NCBI RefSeq assembly: GCF_003286085.1
Contig: NW_020825330.1
Location: 806,001 to 870,000, forward strand
Length of the DNA: 64,000 nucleotides
Direction of reading: 5' to 3'
From: Drosophila persimilis
Lineage: Eukaryota; Arthropoda; Insecta; Diptera; Drosophilidae
Below the pieces are notes generated by a model that saw nothing but the letters and a program-made list of their open reading frames with translations, was not told the origin of the DNA and ran no database searches. Shown here piece after piece: positions 25,485 through 36,100 of the stretch (the stretch's first letter is position 1; every line of letters begins with the position of its first letter). A program made the position numbers and the translations under genes.

Positions 25485-26036
25485 ATGAGCGAATCGTGTT
25501 CGAATCGTGCACTCGTGCACTCTCTGGCGTCTCTGTGGTCTCTGGGGTCTCTGAGGTCTCTGAGGTCTGTGGGGTCTCTGGTGCCTCTGGTGCCTCTGGT
25601 CGTGCTGTTCGTGGTGATGCTGGCCTTGCCGACAGCCGCGCACGATACTCTGGCGGTGGACGGGCGAGCGGTTGCAGTGGATGGAGGAGCGGCTGGGACT
25701 GGGGCTGGGGCTGGGGCTGGTACTGTGGCGAGTCCGGTCTTTGTGGACCTGAGTGTTTGCACAACGAGTCCGGACGTAAAGAAGTGCCAGGAGGCGGTGC
25801 AGCGCATCGATGCCAGGTTCCACCAATGCTGCCTCATCCTAAGGAAGAAGCGTGCGGCTGACGCCTGCGACTGGTGCCTGCAATGGCGAAAAGACGCATC
25901 AAATAGTGACTTGGATGTCAGAATAAGTTGGAGTAACCAACAATGCAAGAAAGGACAATGTAAAAGGATACATTCCCTTCGAAAGGAATCAGCGCCCAAT
26001 ATCAAGGCCCTTTTTTCTCACGGGAATCAGGATTAG
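25485..26036 (+). CDS. secreted cysteine-rich protein, paralogue B
   Basis: 183-aa single-exon protein, a tandem paralogue of the gene 392 nt upstream; the family is unrecognised. Residues 13-39 are nine S/P-L-x tripeptides encoded by a 9-bp repeat. They merge into a hydrophobic core ending LALPTAA at 46-52, giving a signal peptide with an unusually long n-region (or, less likely, a type II anchor). Residues 55-83 are an A/G/V-rich linker. The conserved domain carries cysteines 115, 116, 128, 131, 154 and 159 (CC-x11-C-x2-C-x22-C-x4-C) plus an extra pair, 92 and 101, absent from paralogue A. The C-terminal tail from about 160 is basic (KRIHSLRK). The start is the first ATG in a frame open further upstream. 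The antisense frame of 279 codons is a shadow. Confidence 0.82.
   Translation: MSESCSNRALVHSLASLWSLGSLRSLRSVGSLVPLVPLVVLFVVMLALPTAAHDTLAVDGRAVAVDGGAAGTGAGAGAGTVASPVFVDLSVCTTSPDVKKCQEAVQRIDARFHQCCLILRKKRAADACDWCLQWRKDASNSDLDVRISWSNQQCKKGQCKRIHSLRKESAPNIKALFSHGNQD
25521..25601 (+). repeat. 9-bp coding minisatellite TCTCTGNGG, 9 copies
   Basis: Nine in-register 9-mers (TCTCTGGCG, TCTCTGTGG, TCTCTGGGG, TCTCTGAGG and so on, drifting to CCTCTGGTG) lie inside paralogue B. They encode residues 13-39 as the tripeptides SLA, SLW, SLG, SLR, SLR, SVG, SLV, PLV, PLV. Confidence 0.92.
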
Positions 26037-26145
26037 GAAAGCTCCAACCAGTATTAGCAGGAGCAGGAGCCAGGGAGCCAGGAGCCAGGAGCCAGACGGA
26101 CCCAAAAGATTTATACACCAATTTGCCAAGTTGTATTGTAAAACT

Positions 26146-26151
26146 AATAAA
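26146..26151 (+). other. poly(A) signal of paralogue B
   Basis: AATAAA 110 nt after the stop codon of paralogue B. Confidence 0.7.
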
Positions 26152-26250
26152 TTGTCGCCGCTAACTTGAATAATGTGTGTCTTTCGCTCTCTAGGGGTAG
26201 AGTGTGTGTGTATGAGGATGTGGCAAGTATCTCTGTCTGGTGTTGGAGGC

Positions 26251-26295
26251 GGCACGGTGCGGCACGGCACGGCACGGCACGGCACGGCACGGCAC
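26251..26295. repeat. (GGCAC)9 pentamer repeat
   Basis: Nine pentamers, the second being GGTGC and the rest GGCAC. Confidence 0.92.
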
Positions 26296-26646
26296 AATTA
26301 TTATCCCCAACGTCCGTGGCCTGCCCGGCTGGATGCTCGGATGGTTGGATGGGCTTTCCTGCCTGGCCCCAGAGGAAAAAGCAGAAGCAGCAGCAGCAGC
26401 AGCAGAAATGGGAGGCACAAGCAAAAGCAGCCAAAAGAGCGGGCCGTGGCATAACTTTTAAATAAACTTTCATAATTTTGCATACTTGAGATAACAAATT
26501 GCATGTTGCAAGTCGTTTCCTCTTTCCACTCTCCACTTGCCACTTGCCGCTTGCCACTTTCCACTTGCTTGCTGCTGCCTGCCTCACTCGTAACTTGTAA
26601 ACTTTAAATTAGATTGTTTTCTTCTGGCAGTGTTTCCATTACGATG

Positions 26647-26736
26647 TCTCTCTCTCTCTCTTTCTGTCTCTCTGTCTCTCTGTCTGTCTGTCTCTCTTTC
26701 TGTCTCTCTGTCTCTCTGTCTGTCTGTCTCTGTCTT
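26647..26736. repeat. compound (TC/TCTG)n repeat with internal duplication
   Basis: A pyrimidine-rich TCTC/TCTG tract in which a segment of about 36-40 bp is itself duplicated in tandem. Confidence 0.85.
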
Positions 26737-26951
26737 CTCTGGGTGCCATCTCTATTTGCGGCGCTGGTGGCGTTGATTGATCTCTGATCTCCTAGATTAG
26801 AGCCCCCCAGCGCTCTACCCTTTGCGGCACCCTATCCAGGTGGAGTCCATTGATTCGATTTTATAGCGGTCTTCGGACTCATCTCCTCCAATCTATCGCA
26901 GGGTATTTTCAGTTTCGGCCAATACATCTGCTCTCCAGCATCATCATTCAC

Positions 26952-26993
26952 CGACTGTCGATTGCCGATTGCCGATTGCCGACTGCCGACTGA
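26952..26993. repeat. 7-bp CGAYTGC repeat, 6 copies
   Basis: Six heptamers of the form CGATTGC or CGACTGC. The same heptamer is tandemly repeated at 33112-33132. Confidence 0.9.
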
Positions 26994-27791
26994 CGTCGTT
27001 CAATTCATTTGCGTTCTAATTTTCCTTTGGTGCCGGATTTCGTGGCAAGATAAAGCTGCTTCGATGCCTCAGATACTATGGGCTATAGAAAACTCGCACT
27101 TACATGGCTGCAAGTACAGCCGAAGACCGCACTCGTTTTGGTCGAGTGCTCAATGAAAAGAGTTCATCTCCGGCTGCGTCTCTGCCTGCTTCTCTGTCTC
27201 TGCCTCTGCCTATGGCTCTGCCCCTGGCTCCTGCCTTGCACCCAAGTGTTTTGTGTGTGCTGTGTGGGTGGCATATGCTCCGGCTGAAGTGTCTGGAGCG
27301 TAATTAAATTTATCAAATAACAGTTTAAACACCATCCGATTGTATTAATTGTGTATCATGGCAACTATCAGCCACAGAGGGGGGCCGTATCGGGGGTCGG
27401 CCTCGAACAATTAGTAGCCTTGTCTGTGTGTAATCAGACACACTCATGGATTTTCGTGTGCGTGTGCTGGTGTGCTGGTGTTTGTGTGTGTGTGTGGCCA
27501 TGCCTTGAGGCCAGACAAAAAGGCAATTAACAAAGATTTTGTGGCCAATAGTTGTCAACAGATTGTTTAATTTGTGCCGGCTGTCGGACAAACAAAACCG
27601 ACAAATACCTAGCCACCCACCACCCACCACCCACCATCCACCACCCACTGCCAAAACACACACACATACTCGTAAGAGACGTTCCCGGTGCCCTCAGATG
27701 GGAAAAGTTTCACCACAAAATCGAAGATAGAGGGCAACCATCAGACTTTACGAGTAATCGCGGTCAAAGCTGAGAAATCCACGATCCCTGA

Positions 27792-27828
27792 GTCACACAA
27801 GTCCCACAAGTCCCACAAGTCCCACAAG
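27792..27828. repeat. 9-bp GTCCCACAA repeat, 4 copies
   Basis: Four 9-mers, the first with one substitution. Confidence 0.9.
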
Positions 27829-28728
27829 CATACAATCATCGCCGCTTCAGAGTCGGGAAGTCCACTCCCAATAGTCATTTCTGGTGCCAAGAACATAGTG
27901 ATCGGAACATGCATTGAAAAGACTTTGTAGTACGACCCATTCTTTATCTAAATACAAAACAATATCGTATCTTAAGCTTGTAGGAAACATAGTAAATCTT
28001 AGTATGAAAATATTTCATGTAAATGTGAAATATATTTCTTTTAAGTATGAAATAAGATATTTGAATATTTCCACTGTCGGTGCAAGTCTCTGGGCCACCT
28101 TGTGGCTCCCTGCACATGTTCCTGTTCCTGTCTGTGTCCGATCGAAAGATTTGATCAAGGCTCTCGCGGACACCCTTTGCTGGCGGTGAAGGATAAATTG
28201 AATTCTAGCAAATTGACCCTCCTGCGCGGCGTCGGGGCGTCGGGGCGGTGGGGTCGGTTAGCCGTCAGAGGCCCCTTCAAATATTCGCCGCACTTGGAAA
28301 AGTTTTGGGGCCAAAAAACCGCAGCAAAAGTGGCAGCAGCGGCTTCAACTTTAGCTACCCCCCCACTCCGCTCCGCTCCTCTCCGCTCTACTCCACTCCC
28401 CACCGCTCCAGCATCGAAGTGCATGTCAATACTGCAAGCGCGGGTGTGGGAGGAAGGAGGTGGGGGGTAGGGAGGTGGGAGGTACTGTGGGGCAGGGACA
28501 TGCCTAACTGTATAGATACAGCTGGAGATTGTGGGGGAGGTCTTCTGTTCTGTTCTGTTCGGTTTCTGTTTCAGTTTCAGTTTCAGCCTGTGCATATGTC
28601 TTAATTTTTGACCAAAGTTTTCCGGATACCCTCTTCAATCCAAACTCCCGAGACACCGAGCCCCTGAACCCCCGCCCTGTAGTGCTTTCCATCTCCGTCC
28701 TGGACAAGCTGCTCCACAGCTTCCACTG

Positions 28729-28730
<2 letters not shown>

Positions 28731-28766
<36 letters not shown>
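28731..28766. repeat. (GCT)12 trinucleotide repeat
   Basis: Twelve perfect GCT units, followed by GTT-rich sequence. Confidence 0.95.
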
Positions 28767-28772
<6 letters not shown>

Positions 28773-30004
28773 GTTGTTGTTGGTGTTTGAAATAAACTTT
28801 AATGAGTTTTCTGCTTTTCAGCCACAAAAACCACTTAACCGGCACATATGCATGCCAGGGGTGTGGGCAGCAGTGTTGCAGTGGGGCAGGGGAGCTGGAA
28901 CTGCAGAAAACTTTAGCCAGCATGGAGCATTTTTGGCCAAGTTAACATCGTACTCGTTCCCGTCGAGAGACAGGCAATACCCCCCCACCTCCCCCTCCGA
29001 AACACATACTCGCAGTCACACACACAAACTCGTATTAGGGGGCTTAAAATATATAGTTCTCGTCGGAGGCAAGGGTAACGTTAAGGCGAAAGGGAAAGAG
29101 AGAGAACAGAGAGCAGAGAGCAGAGAGAGATGGGGAAGCTGAGCTGCGCTGGAGAGAGATCCCAGGCAATGACCAGCGGCTGACTGGCTGACTGGCTGCC
29201 TGGCTGCATGGAACAAAACTAAGTGAGAGCACAGAACGCCACAGGCTGGAATATCGACCAAGGGAATACCCTGCTAGCCGAACAGAGCCGAGCAGTGGCC
29301 GCACCAAGTGTTGTGTCTCTGTTGTGAGAGAAGTCGATCGTTCTCTTTGCAGAGCTTATCTCCCGAGCAAAAGCACACGCAGTCGATCGGCCAAGTGGAT
29401 ACCCTGAAAACGTTGAGGGCTCCCCTAGTTCTTAGATCGGATCATGTACCGTTCCACGGCAGATCTGGACAGAGCGACCGCTGCATGCCAAAGGGTATCC
29501 AAAAAATTGCAGCTACAAATTTGAGCGCATGTAAATTTTTGTGAGGCGACGGCGGACGAAGAAGACGCCCGGAAGACGGGCGCAGCAGACGGCAGCCGAC
29601 ATTTATGACCAGAAAAATGTTCGCTTAGTGCTAACCAATCAACTGTGGCAAGAGTCCGGCCCAGGCCCAGGCTACAGGCCCAGTCCCAGCCCCAGACCCA
29701 GATAGGCCCTCTCCAGTCCGGTGTCCAGTATCCAGTACTAAACAATTTCGGTTTTTTGTTCAGTCTCAGGCCTGCAATATTCATTAATTCCTTCGCTTGA
29801 CTTTCGAAAATTTAATTTCTGACTAGTGACCTCATGTCGTATGAGTAATGCATGCTGCTGCTTCTGCTTCGGCCTCTGCATCTCCTTGTTTGAACTTCAA
29901 TGTCTCTTCACTCGACGGCACTCGCTAGTAAAAGAGTCATTCACTGTAAGGCCGGCTTGGGAGTTGGTCCGTCCACAGCTGAGGGGCGGAGGTGGTTGTG
30001 TCAG

Positions 30005-30030
30005 GGTCGGTCGGTCGGTCGGTCGGTCGG
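30005..30030. repeat. (GGTC)6 tetramer repeat
   Basis: Six perfect GGTC units. Confidence 0.92.
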
Positions 30031-30114
30031 CATTGTCAAAGTTTTATGAATGGTCAAGCGGCTCGCGCATTTGAAACGTCTTTCGTTTAATTACATTTGC
30101 AGCACATTCCGCAA

Positions 30115-30144
30115 GGATACGGATACGGATACGGCTACGGATAC
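30115..30144. repeat. (GGATAC)5 hexamer repeat
   Basis: Five hexamers, one of them GGCTAC. Confidence 0.92.
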
Positions 30145-32246
30145 CCTTCGCCCTCTCACCGAGAGGAGGGCATCTCCGGAACAGGGATACCCTTCCTCGA
30201 AAGTTTTTCGGAAGCCGTTTTAAAATTTCTCATGGAACATCTAGCTCTGACTTTTCCTAGATATTATTTATGCATTCTTTATGCACGGGACTCCCAGAGC
30301 CCCTGCTCTGACAGGGTACTGCCACAGTCGCTGCCACCTGATTCATGTCCATATATCTGTCGGTGTCGGTGGCAGTGGCGGTGTGGCGGATATTCCCCAA
30401 CCGCTGGCACTCGCTCCCCCACCCTTTTCCCGTTTTTTGGCGCTATATTTTTTGGTCGGTATTGTTGGCCCTGCAATTACTTTGTGGCCAAAGCCAAAAA
30501 CTAAATGTGGACGCGACGCAGCTGCCGTTAGCATAAAGTAATCAAAAAAGTTTTGCTTTATTGTGGGGCAGCAGCAGCAGCAGCAGCAGCGGCAGCGGCA
30601 GCGGCACACTCATCATCATCATGGCCGAAGCTGCAGAAGTGTTGCCTTGCCTAGTTCTATGTCAAGAAAAAAATACTATTACTATTACTACTATATAGTG
30701 AGGCTCCTTTTCCAAAGAGCTGTCCTTGCAACCGCGTGGCAGCATGGCAGCATGGCAGCGTGGCAGCGTGGCAACCTTGAGCCCATCCGAATGTCCAAAT
30801 GCAATAAAAAATTGATAACTTATCTTCTCGCTCTTTTTTTTCTTTCATTTCATTTCATTCTCGTTTTCGTTTTCGTTTTTGTTTTTCTTTTCGTATTGTT
30901 TTGCGGGCAACAGATACACAGTGGCTGCAAAAAGTTAATTGTGCACCGACTTCCAGCAGCCAGCCACTGAATAGAAGAACAGAGCAGAGCAGAGCAGAGC
31001 AGAGCAGAACAGCATCCTTAGAAGACAAAGTACTATATAGAGAGTGCCAAAGGCCATTTGGTATTATTCGCACGTAATTCGATGAAATTTTAATAATCCA
31101 GCTACGAAGGTAATAAAGAACTTTTGGACATGTGGGCTGAAGGCCGTTTCCTGTCTCTGTCTCTGTCCCTGTCCCTGTCCCTGTCTCTGGCTCTGGCTCT
31201 TTCACGTGTGCTTCGATTCAAGAGAGAGAATCATCGAAGGTATGACCGACCCATGATTGGGATGGCTGCCACGTGCTCTGTGGCTTGGAGTGGGCCCCGG
31301 GAGGGGGCTCGGGATGCATGATCACATTCAGAGTAACATATGCGGCAAGACCATGGAAAAGCAGGGCAATTCGAGTTTGAACTGATCTCCGAATTGAACG
31401 TCCCGTGCGACTGGCAAAGTCGCCCCAGGTATAGGAATAATCAAGAGCCACTTTATAATGGAAAAAGAACTGTTCAATTCCACTTGCAACAAGTACGATT
31501 GTCCAGTCTGCTTTTGGGACATGGCTTCAGCAGTGTAATAATTGGCAATTGCTTTGACGAAAGGAGTCGATTCTGCAATTGCGATTGCTCCAGACAGGGC
31601 ACCCACTAGTCGGCACTTGCAACACTTTCCACACTATGTGTGCACCTCGGCTTGACACCTGCAGTTAGCCGCCCACAGACACACATCCAAACAGAGGCTC
31701 TCCGCTTTCCGTTCTCCGCTCTCTGCCTTTATGCCGCACTATTGAACAACCTGATTGGGCTTTTGACTTGATTTCGAATTGATTGCAATTGCAATTTTAG
31801 CATGACTGGAGACCGGGAGACCGGGAGAGCGGGGGAGCGGGGGAGCGGGAGAGCGTGGAAGAGAGAGCGGGAGACCTAGAGAGCGTGCGAAATTAATTAA
31901 AATTACTTACTGACTCGCAAACGTTTCTCTTGATTTCTCTCTATTATTGTGCACCAATTAATTTGCTTAAATTTTCGTGCCAAACACAAAACAGGGGGAA
32001 ATGCTAAAAATTTAATTAAAATCGAGCAAACAAACAAACATCGCATCGGTGGCTAGTTAGAGTCCTGGAGACCAGGACTGGCACTAGCAGCCAAGACCAG
32101 TCACTCGGAAAACTGTGATGTTCTTCACAAAACTTGCACCGCTCACCGCTGCACCATCCTGCACCATCCTGCACCATCCTGCGCACTTCTGCAGCACTCC
32201 TGCCACAAGTGCAGTGCAAACACATGACGCATACGCCGTGTGTGCC

Positions 32247-32273
32247 ACGACGACGACGACGACGACGACGACG
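32247..32273. repeat. (ACG)9 trinucleotide repeat
   Basis: Nine perfect ACG units. Confidence 0.95.
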
Positions 32274-33111
32274 GCGGCCCAAAAAGCGAATTTCATTTGT
32301 GGCAAATGGCAGTGGCAGTGGCAGCAAACTAAATTGCTCAAAAGAGCCAACAAGAAGAACTTGAAAACGTTTCAGGCCAAGACCAATCTCGGTTCGGTCA
32401 GGCAGACTCCACTGCTCCACTGCTCCACCGTCGCCGTCACCGTCGCCGTTCCTCCATCCAGAACCACCAGAACGACCAGAATCTCAGCTCTCAACACTTT
32501 TTTGTGCCACAGCTCCTGCCCCAGCCCCTGCCCCAGCTCCTGCGCTCTCTCTCTAAGAGGAGACCCTGCCTGGACCCTGTTTGGCCAGTCCATTTCCTTG
32601 GTCTTATTAAAAGTTGCAGAGATTCCTGTGTTTACCTAGCACAAATGTCAAATCAGATGGAAAACTGTGGAATGGAATGCACGGAGTGCGGCGGCGACGG
32701 CGGAGTCGGTGGCCGGGCAGGAGCCTGCTGCTGTCTGCTGTCTGCACTTGCCAGATACTTTTGTATATTCAGGCAAGGGAGGAGCACGACTGTACTGCAT
32801 CGAGTATTCGGCCAGCACCAATGAAGCAGCTAGGCAGCCAATTAAGCGAAGCATCAGGTGGCGTACGCTCAAACCGATTTCAAATCGATAGTACCAGGTA
32901 ATCGGCAACTGCTATCGAGTAGTGGCTGGTTTTCTGAGCTCTCCCGCCTGGATAGAACGCATCATGGCTCCCAGAAAAAGGCTTTCTTGTCCCCAAGTGG
33001 CAGAAGCAGTGGCAGGGGCAAGCATCCACGTGTTTCCACGATGCTGGAAACTGGAATGTAAACAGAAAACGTAAACAGACCGGCATGTGGAATCCACCGC
33101 ATGGTGAACAC

Positions 33112-33132
33112 CGACTGCCGACTGCCGACTGC
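33112..33132. repeat. 7-bp CGACTGC repeat, 3 copies
   Basis: Three perfect heptamers of the same unit found at 26952-26993. Confidence 0.88.
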
Positions 33133-36100
33133 CGACGACCGATGCCACCCGACGGCCAGCCGAGGACGGGATGGACTCGAGTGCTCGTTCGGCCCAAGAG
33201 GTCCTTCGGAGGGCCCGAAACGGTTGCATGGGCGCAGGCGCCGATGGCAAATCTGGCGGCACGGCAAAGCACACACAGGAAGCGGGGCTCCAAATGCCGC
33301 CAAATTGTGGCACAACCAACGGCAGGCCATCAGCCCGCAGCACGAAGGACTCCGAGGAACGAGCACACGAGTACACGAGCCGAGTGGCAGTCGGCACCTC
33401 GCGGAGGTGGCCGATAGCTTGAAACGCCGAACACCGAACGCCGAACGCCGAAGTACTCGCGACGCCGAGTGGGGCACGACTCGGTAGCTATTGTGCCGCG
33501 GCGGCAGCAACAGTTTTGTTTGAAGCGTCAACACGTGCGGTAGTCCTTCTGGTCTCCTTCCTGCTCCTGGCAGTCTTTGGTCCTTTCGACCGGAGCTCGT
33601 AGAGCGCGTACAACCGTCGCGTGTTGCTCAGAGTTTCAGCGCGAATTTGTTGCAAGTGCAGCGCCCCAGAACTCCAGTGCCCCCAGCCTCAAGTGTTGGC
33701 CATAAAGAATTATATGTTACATTGATTTAGCACATGATTATTTTTGTTGTTTTTGTTCCGTGTCGCCGCGCCTAATCCCCGCCAGGAATCCACGAAAAGA
33801 GAACAAACAAAAGCCCCCCCAAACGAACAGGCCATCAAATTAATCAAATTAAAAGGTAAAGCCAATGAAATTCCACGGGAAACGGGAAACGGGATGCCTA
33901 ATGAGCGGGCGGGCGGGCAGGCGGGCAGGCGGTCGGGGGGTATTGGAATTTTTGTCAAAAACAAAATTGCAACCGCAGACGGGAAACGCTCCACAAGCGA
34001 ATCAAAGCAAAACGAAGCCCCAAATCAACGTAATTTGTGCTCATTATAATCAAACAAGCCAGAGCCGGAGCCAGAGCCAGAGCCAGAGCCGGAGCCGGAG
34101 CCAGAACACACATTTTACACATTACACATCGCACATCGAACATCGGTGTTGGCTGGCAATTTTCATTAGCCAACTCCGCCAGTAGCTCGTCGCTCCCCCA
34201 AAGGCTTCACAGTACTCCAGTGCGCCAGAGCGCCAGTGCTCCGGTGGGGGGAATTCGAACCAAAGACAAAGCCAGCCGTTTGTTGACGACTAATCGTTTC
34301 TCGATTGCATTTTAAATGCCAACTTCGAGCGCCGGAAACGGAAGTGCATTCAAACAGCGCGGAGCAGGAGCAGGAGCAGGAACATGGGCAGGGGAAGGGT
34401 CTGAAAAGGGGGAAGAGAGGAGAAGCAAGGCTTTCGAACAATCCAACAGTCGAACAATCCAAATCCTTACAGCTCTCTGGAACTCCAAGTGATTTCCAAT
34501 CAATATTTCATATTAACTTGAATTCTAAGTGAATGGAAATTGGCAGAAAATTGGAGTAAAACTTTGATGCCGAAACTCCAACAATTTTGTGTGCTGGGGA
34601 CAGCTGGGGAGCCCTTGGGACTTCCCCCGAAAGTGCTAGAATTTGGAAGCGATCGGTGTGCGCATCCACCCGAAGATTCCCGTTCAAACCTGTGCGAATA
34701 ATTCGGTAACGAGGAAGCGAATTGTGCTGTCTTTTGTAGTGGCAAATGGTGGAGTGTTTCTATCTGAAATCACCAATCGGAAAGTGCTGTGTGTAAACAG
34801 AGGTGCCGCCAGTCAGTAGTCACTTAATGGGCCCTGCGCGACAGCCCCAGCGACAGCACCCGCACCACCCCCAGCACCATGGCGATAAGCCTATAATTAT
34901 AAAATTATAAAATTATAGCTTCAATCAAACATACATGTACGGGCACTCGATACCTACATATGATAGCAATTGTAGATGTTGTAGGTCCGACAGCCCGCCG
35001 CTAAGAGGCACTGGACACCATTCCATTGACGGCAATTATTGTTTAATTGATGCGGATTAGTCCGGGCGAGGCAATTGTAATCATCTCCCGATGCGAACGC
35101 GAGCGCGAACGCGAATATTTCGTATACTCGTATGGCAAATATATTTCATCAAATTTTCATCAATCAAATGGCCAATTTTTGGATAAACAACAGTCTCGCT
35201 TCCCCGTACTTGCCGCTTGCCACTTGCCACTTGCCACTCGCCGCCTGCCGCTTGCCGCTTGCCTCGCACTCGATACTCATATATGTATAATATTTCGGAT
35301 GCAACATGAAAAATGAAAGGAGAAAATGGCACAAATATTTACCAGCAATTTCCCTGAACGGCGACGCCATCAACATCATCCAACAGCCGCCTGTCGACAA
35401 TAAAATCATTCTGGCAATTTATTTGAGATTTTTTTGCAGTTGCTGTTGCTCGGAGTGCGTTTCTTTTTTTCGAGTAGGACGGAACGGCAACAAAACGAAA
35501 TTAATAAAAAGAATTTTCATAAAAAAAAACTCCACAGCACATGTGGAAGAGCTTCCGGCCTGTCAGGCGCTCTCAGGCGCTCAGGCAGGCGCTGGCACTG
35601 GCGCTGGCACTGGCACTGGCACTGGCTCTTGGTTCCTTCTTTTGCCAATTGTCGCCGTACCCAATCAAGCTTCACTTCATTCATTTCCAATCCGTTCAGT
35701 TGTGTACAGATTAGACAGTTTAAAGTGCCCCTCCAGGATGGTTGAACCGACACCTGCCGCCTAAAAGTATGCATCCGAAAGTGCGTGCTCGTCGACCAGG
35801 TGTTCCAGGAGCCAGCGACGACAGCTGCGCTTCAAACTGTGCTTTGAGTACCGGGTGAAAGGGGAGGACTGGCCAGGACTCTTTCAGTTCCATTTCATTT
35901 CCGCCTTAATGGAATTGAGTTCCATCAAATGCATTTAGGAAAGTGCTGAAAAAATGTGCCTTTCTAAAGGAATATCTTCAAAGATTAATATCAAATCAAG
36001 TTATTAAATTCGAGCCTGGGAATGCAATTCGGGATATTTTATTCCTAGCTTGGAATTTCCCTCAATGTGGAAAATGTAATGTGGGAAATGTTTTAACAAG

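Noticed and set aside
25166..26005. 279-codon open frame on the minus strand
   Set aside because: It is antisense to paralogue B. It encodes no signal peptide or family motif, and its long P/S/R runs mirror the 9-bp repeat and the A/G linker of the real gene.
27161..27287. Leucine/cysteine-rich start resembling a signal peptide (MKRVHLRLRLCLL)
   Set aside because: The hydrophobic run is encoded by a CTCTGCCT hexamer-type repeat and there is no downstream domain.
31218..31609. Overlapping non-repetitive open frames on both strands
   Set aside because: These are about 77-92 codons long. Neither strand shows a known motif, signal peptide or splice signals, and mutually overlapping frames of this size are expected by chance.
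32962..33534. 190-codon minus-strand frame with a + strand counterpart at 33101-33487
   Set aside because: GC-rich sequence with a heptamer repeat gives open frames in several phases at once. No protein feature was recognised.
34240..34275. GGAATTCGAACC resembling a tRNA T-arm
   Set aside because: There is no acceptor stem, D-arm or anticodon arm in the flanking 80 nt on either strand.
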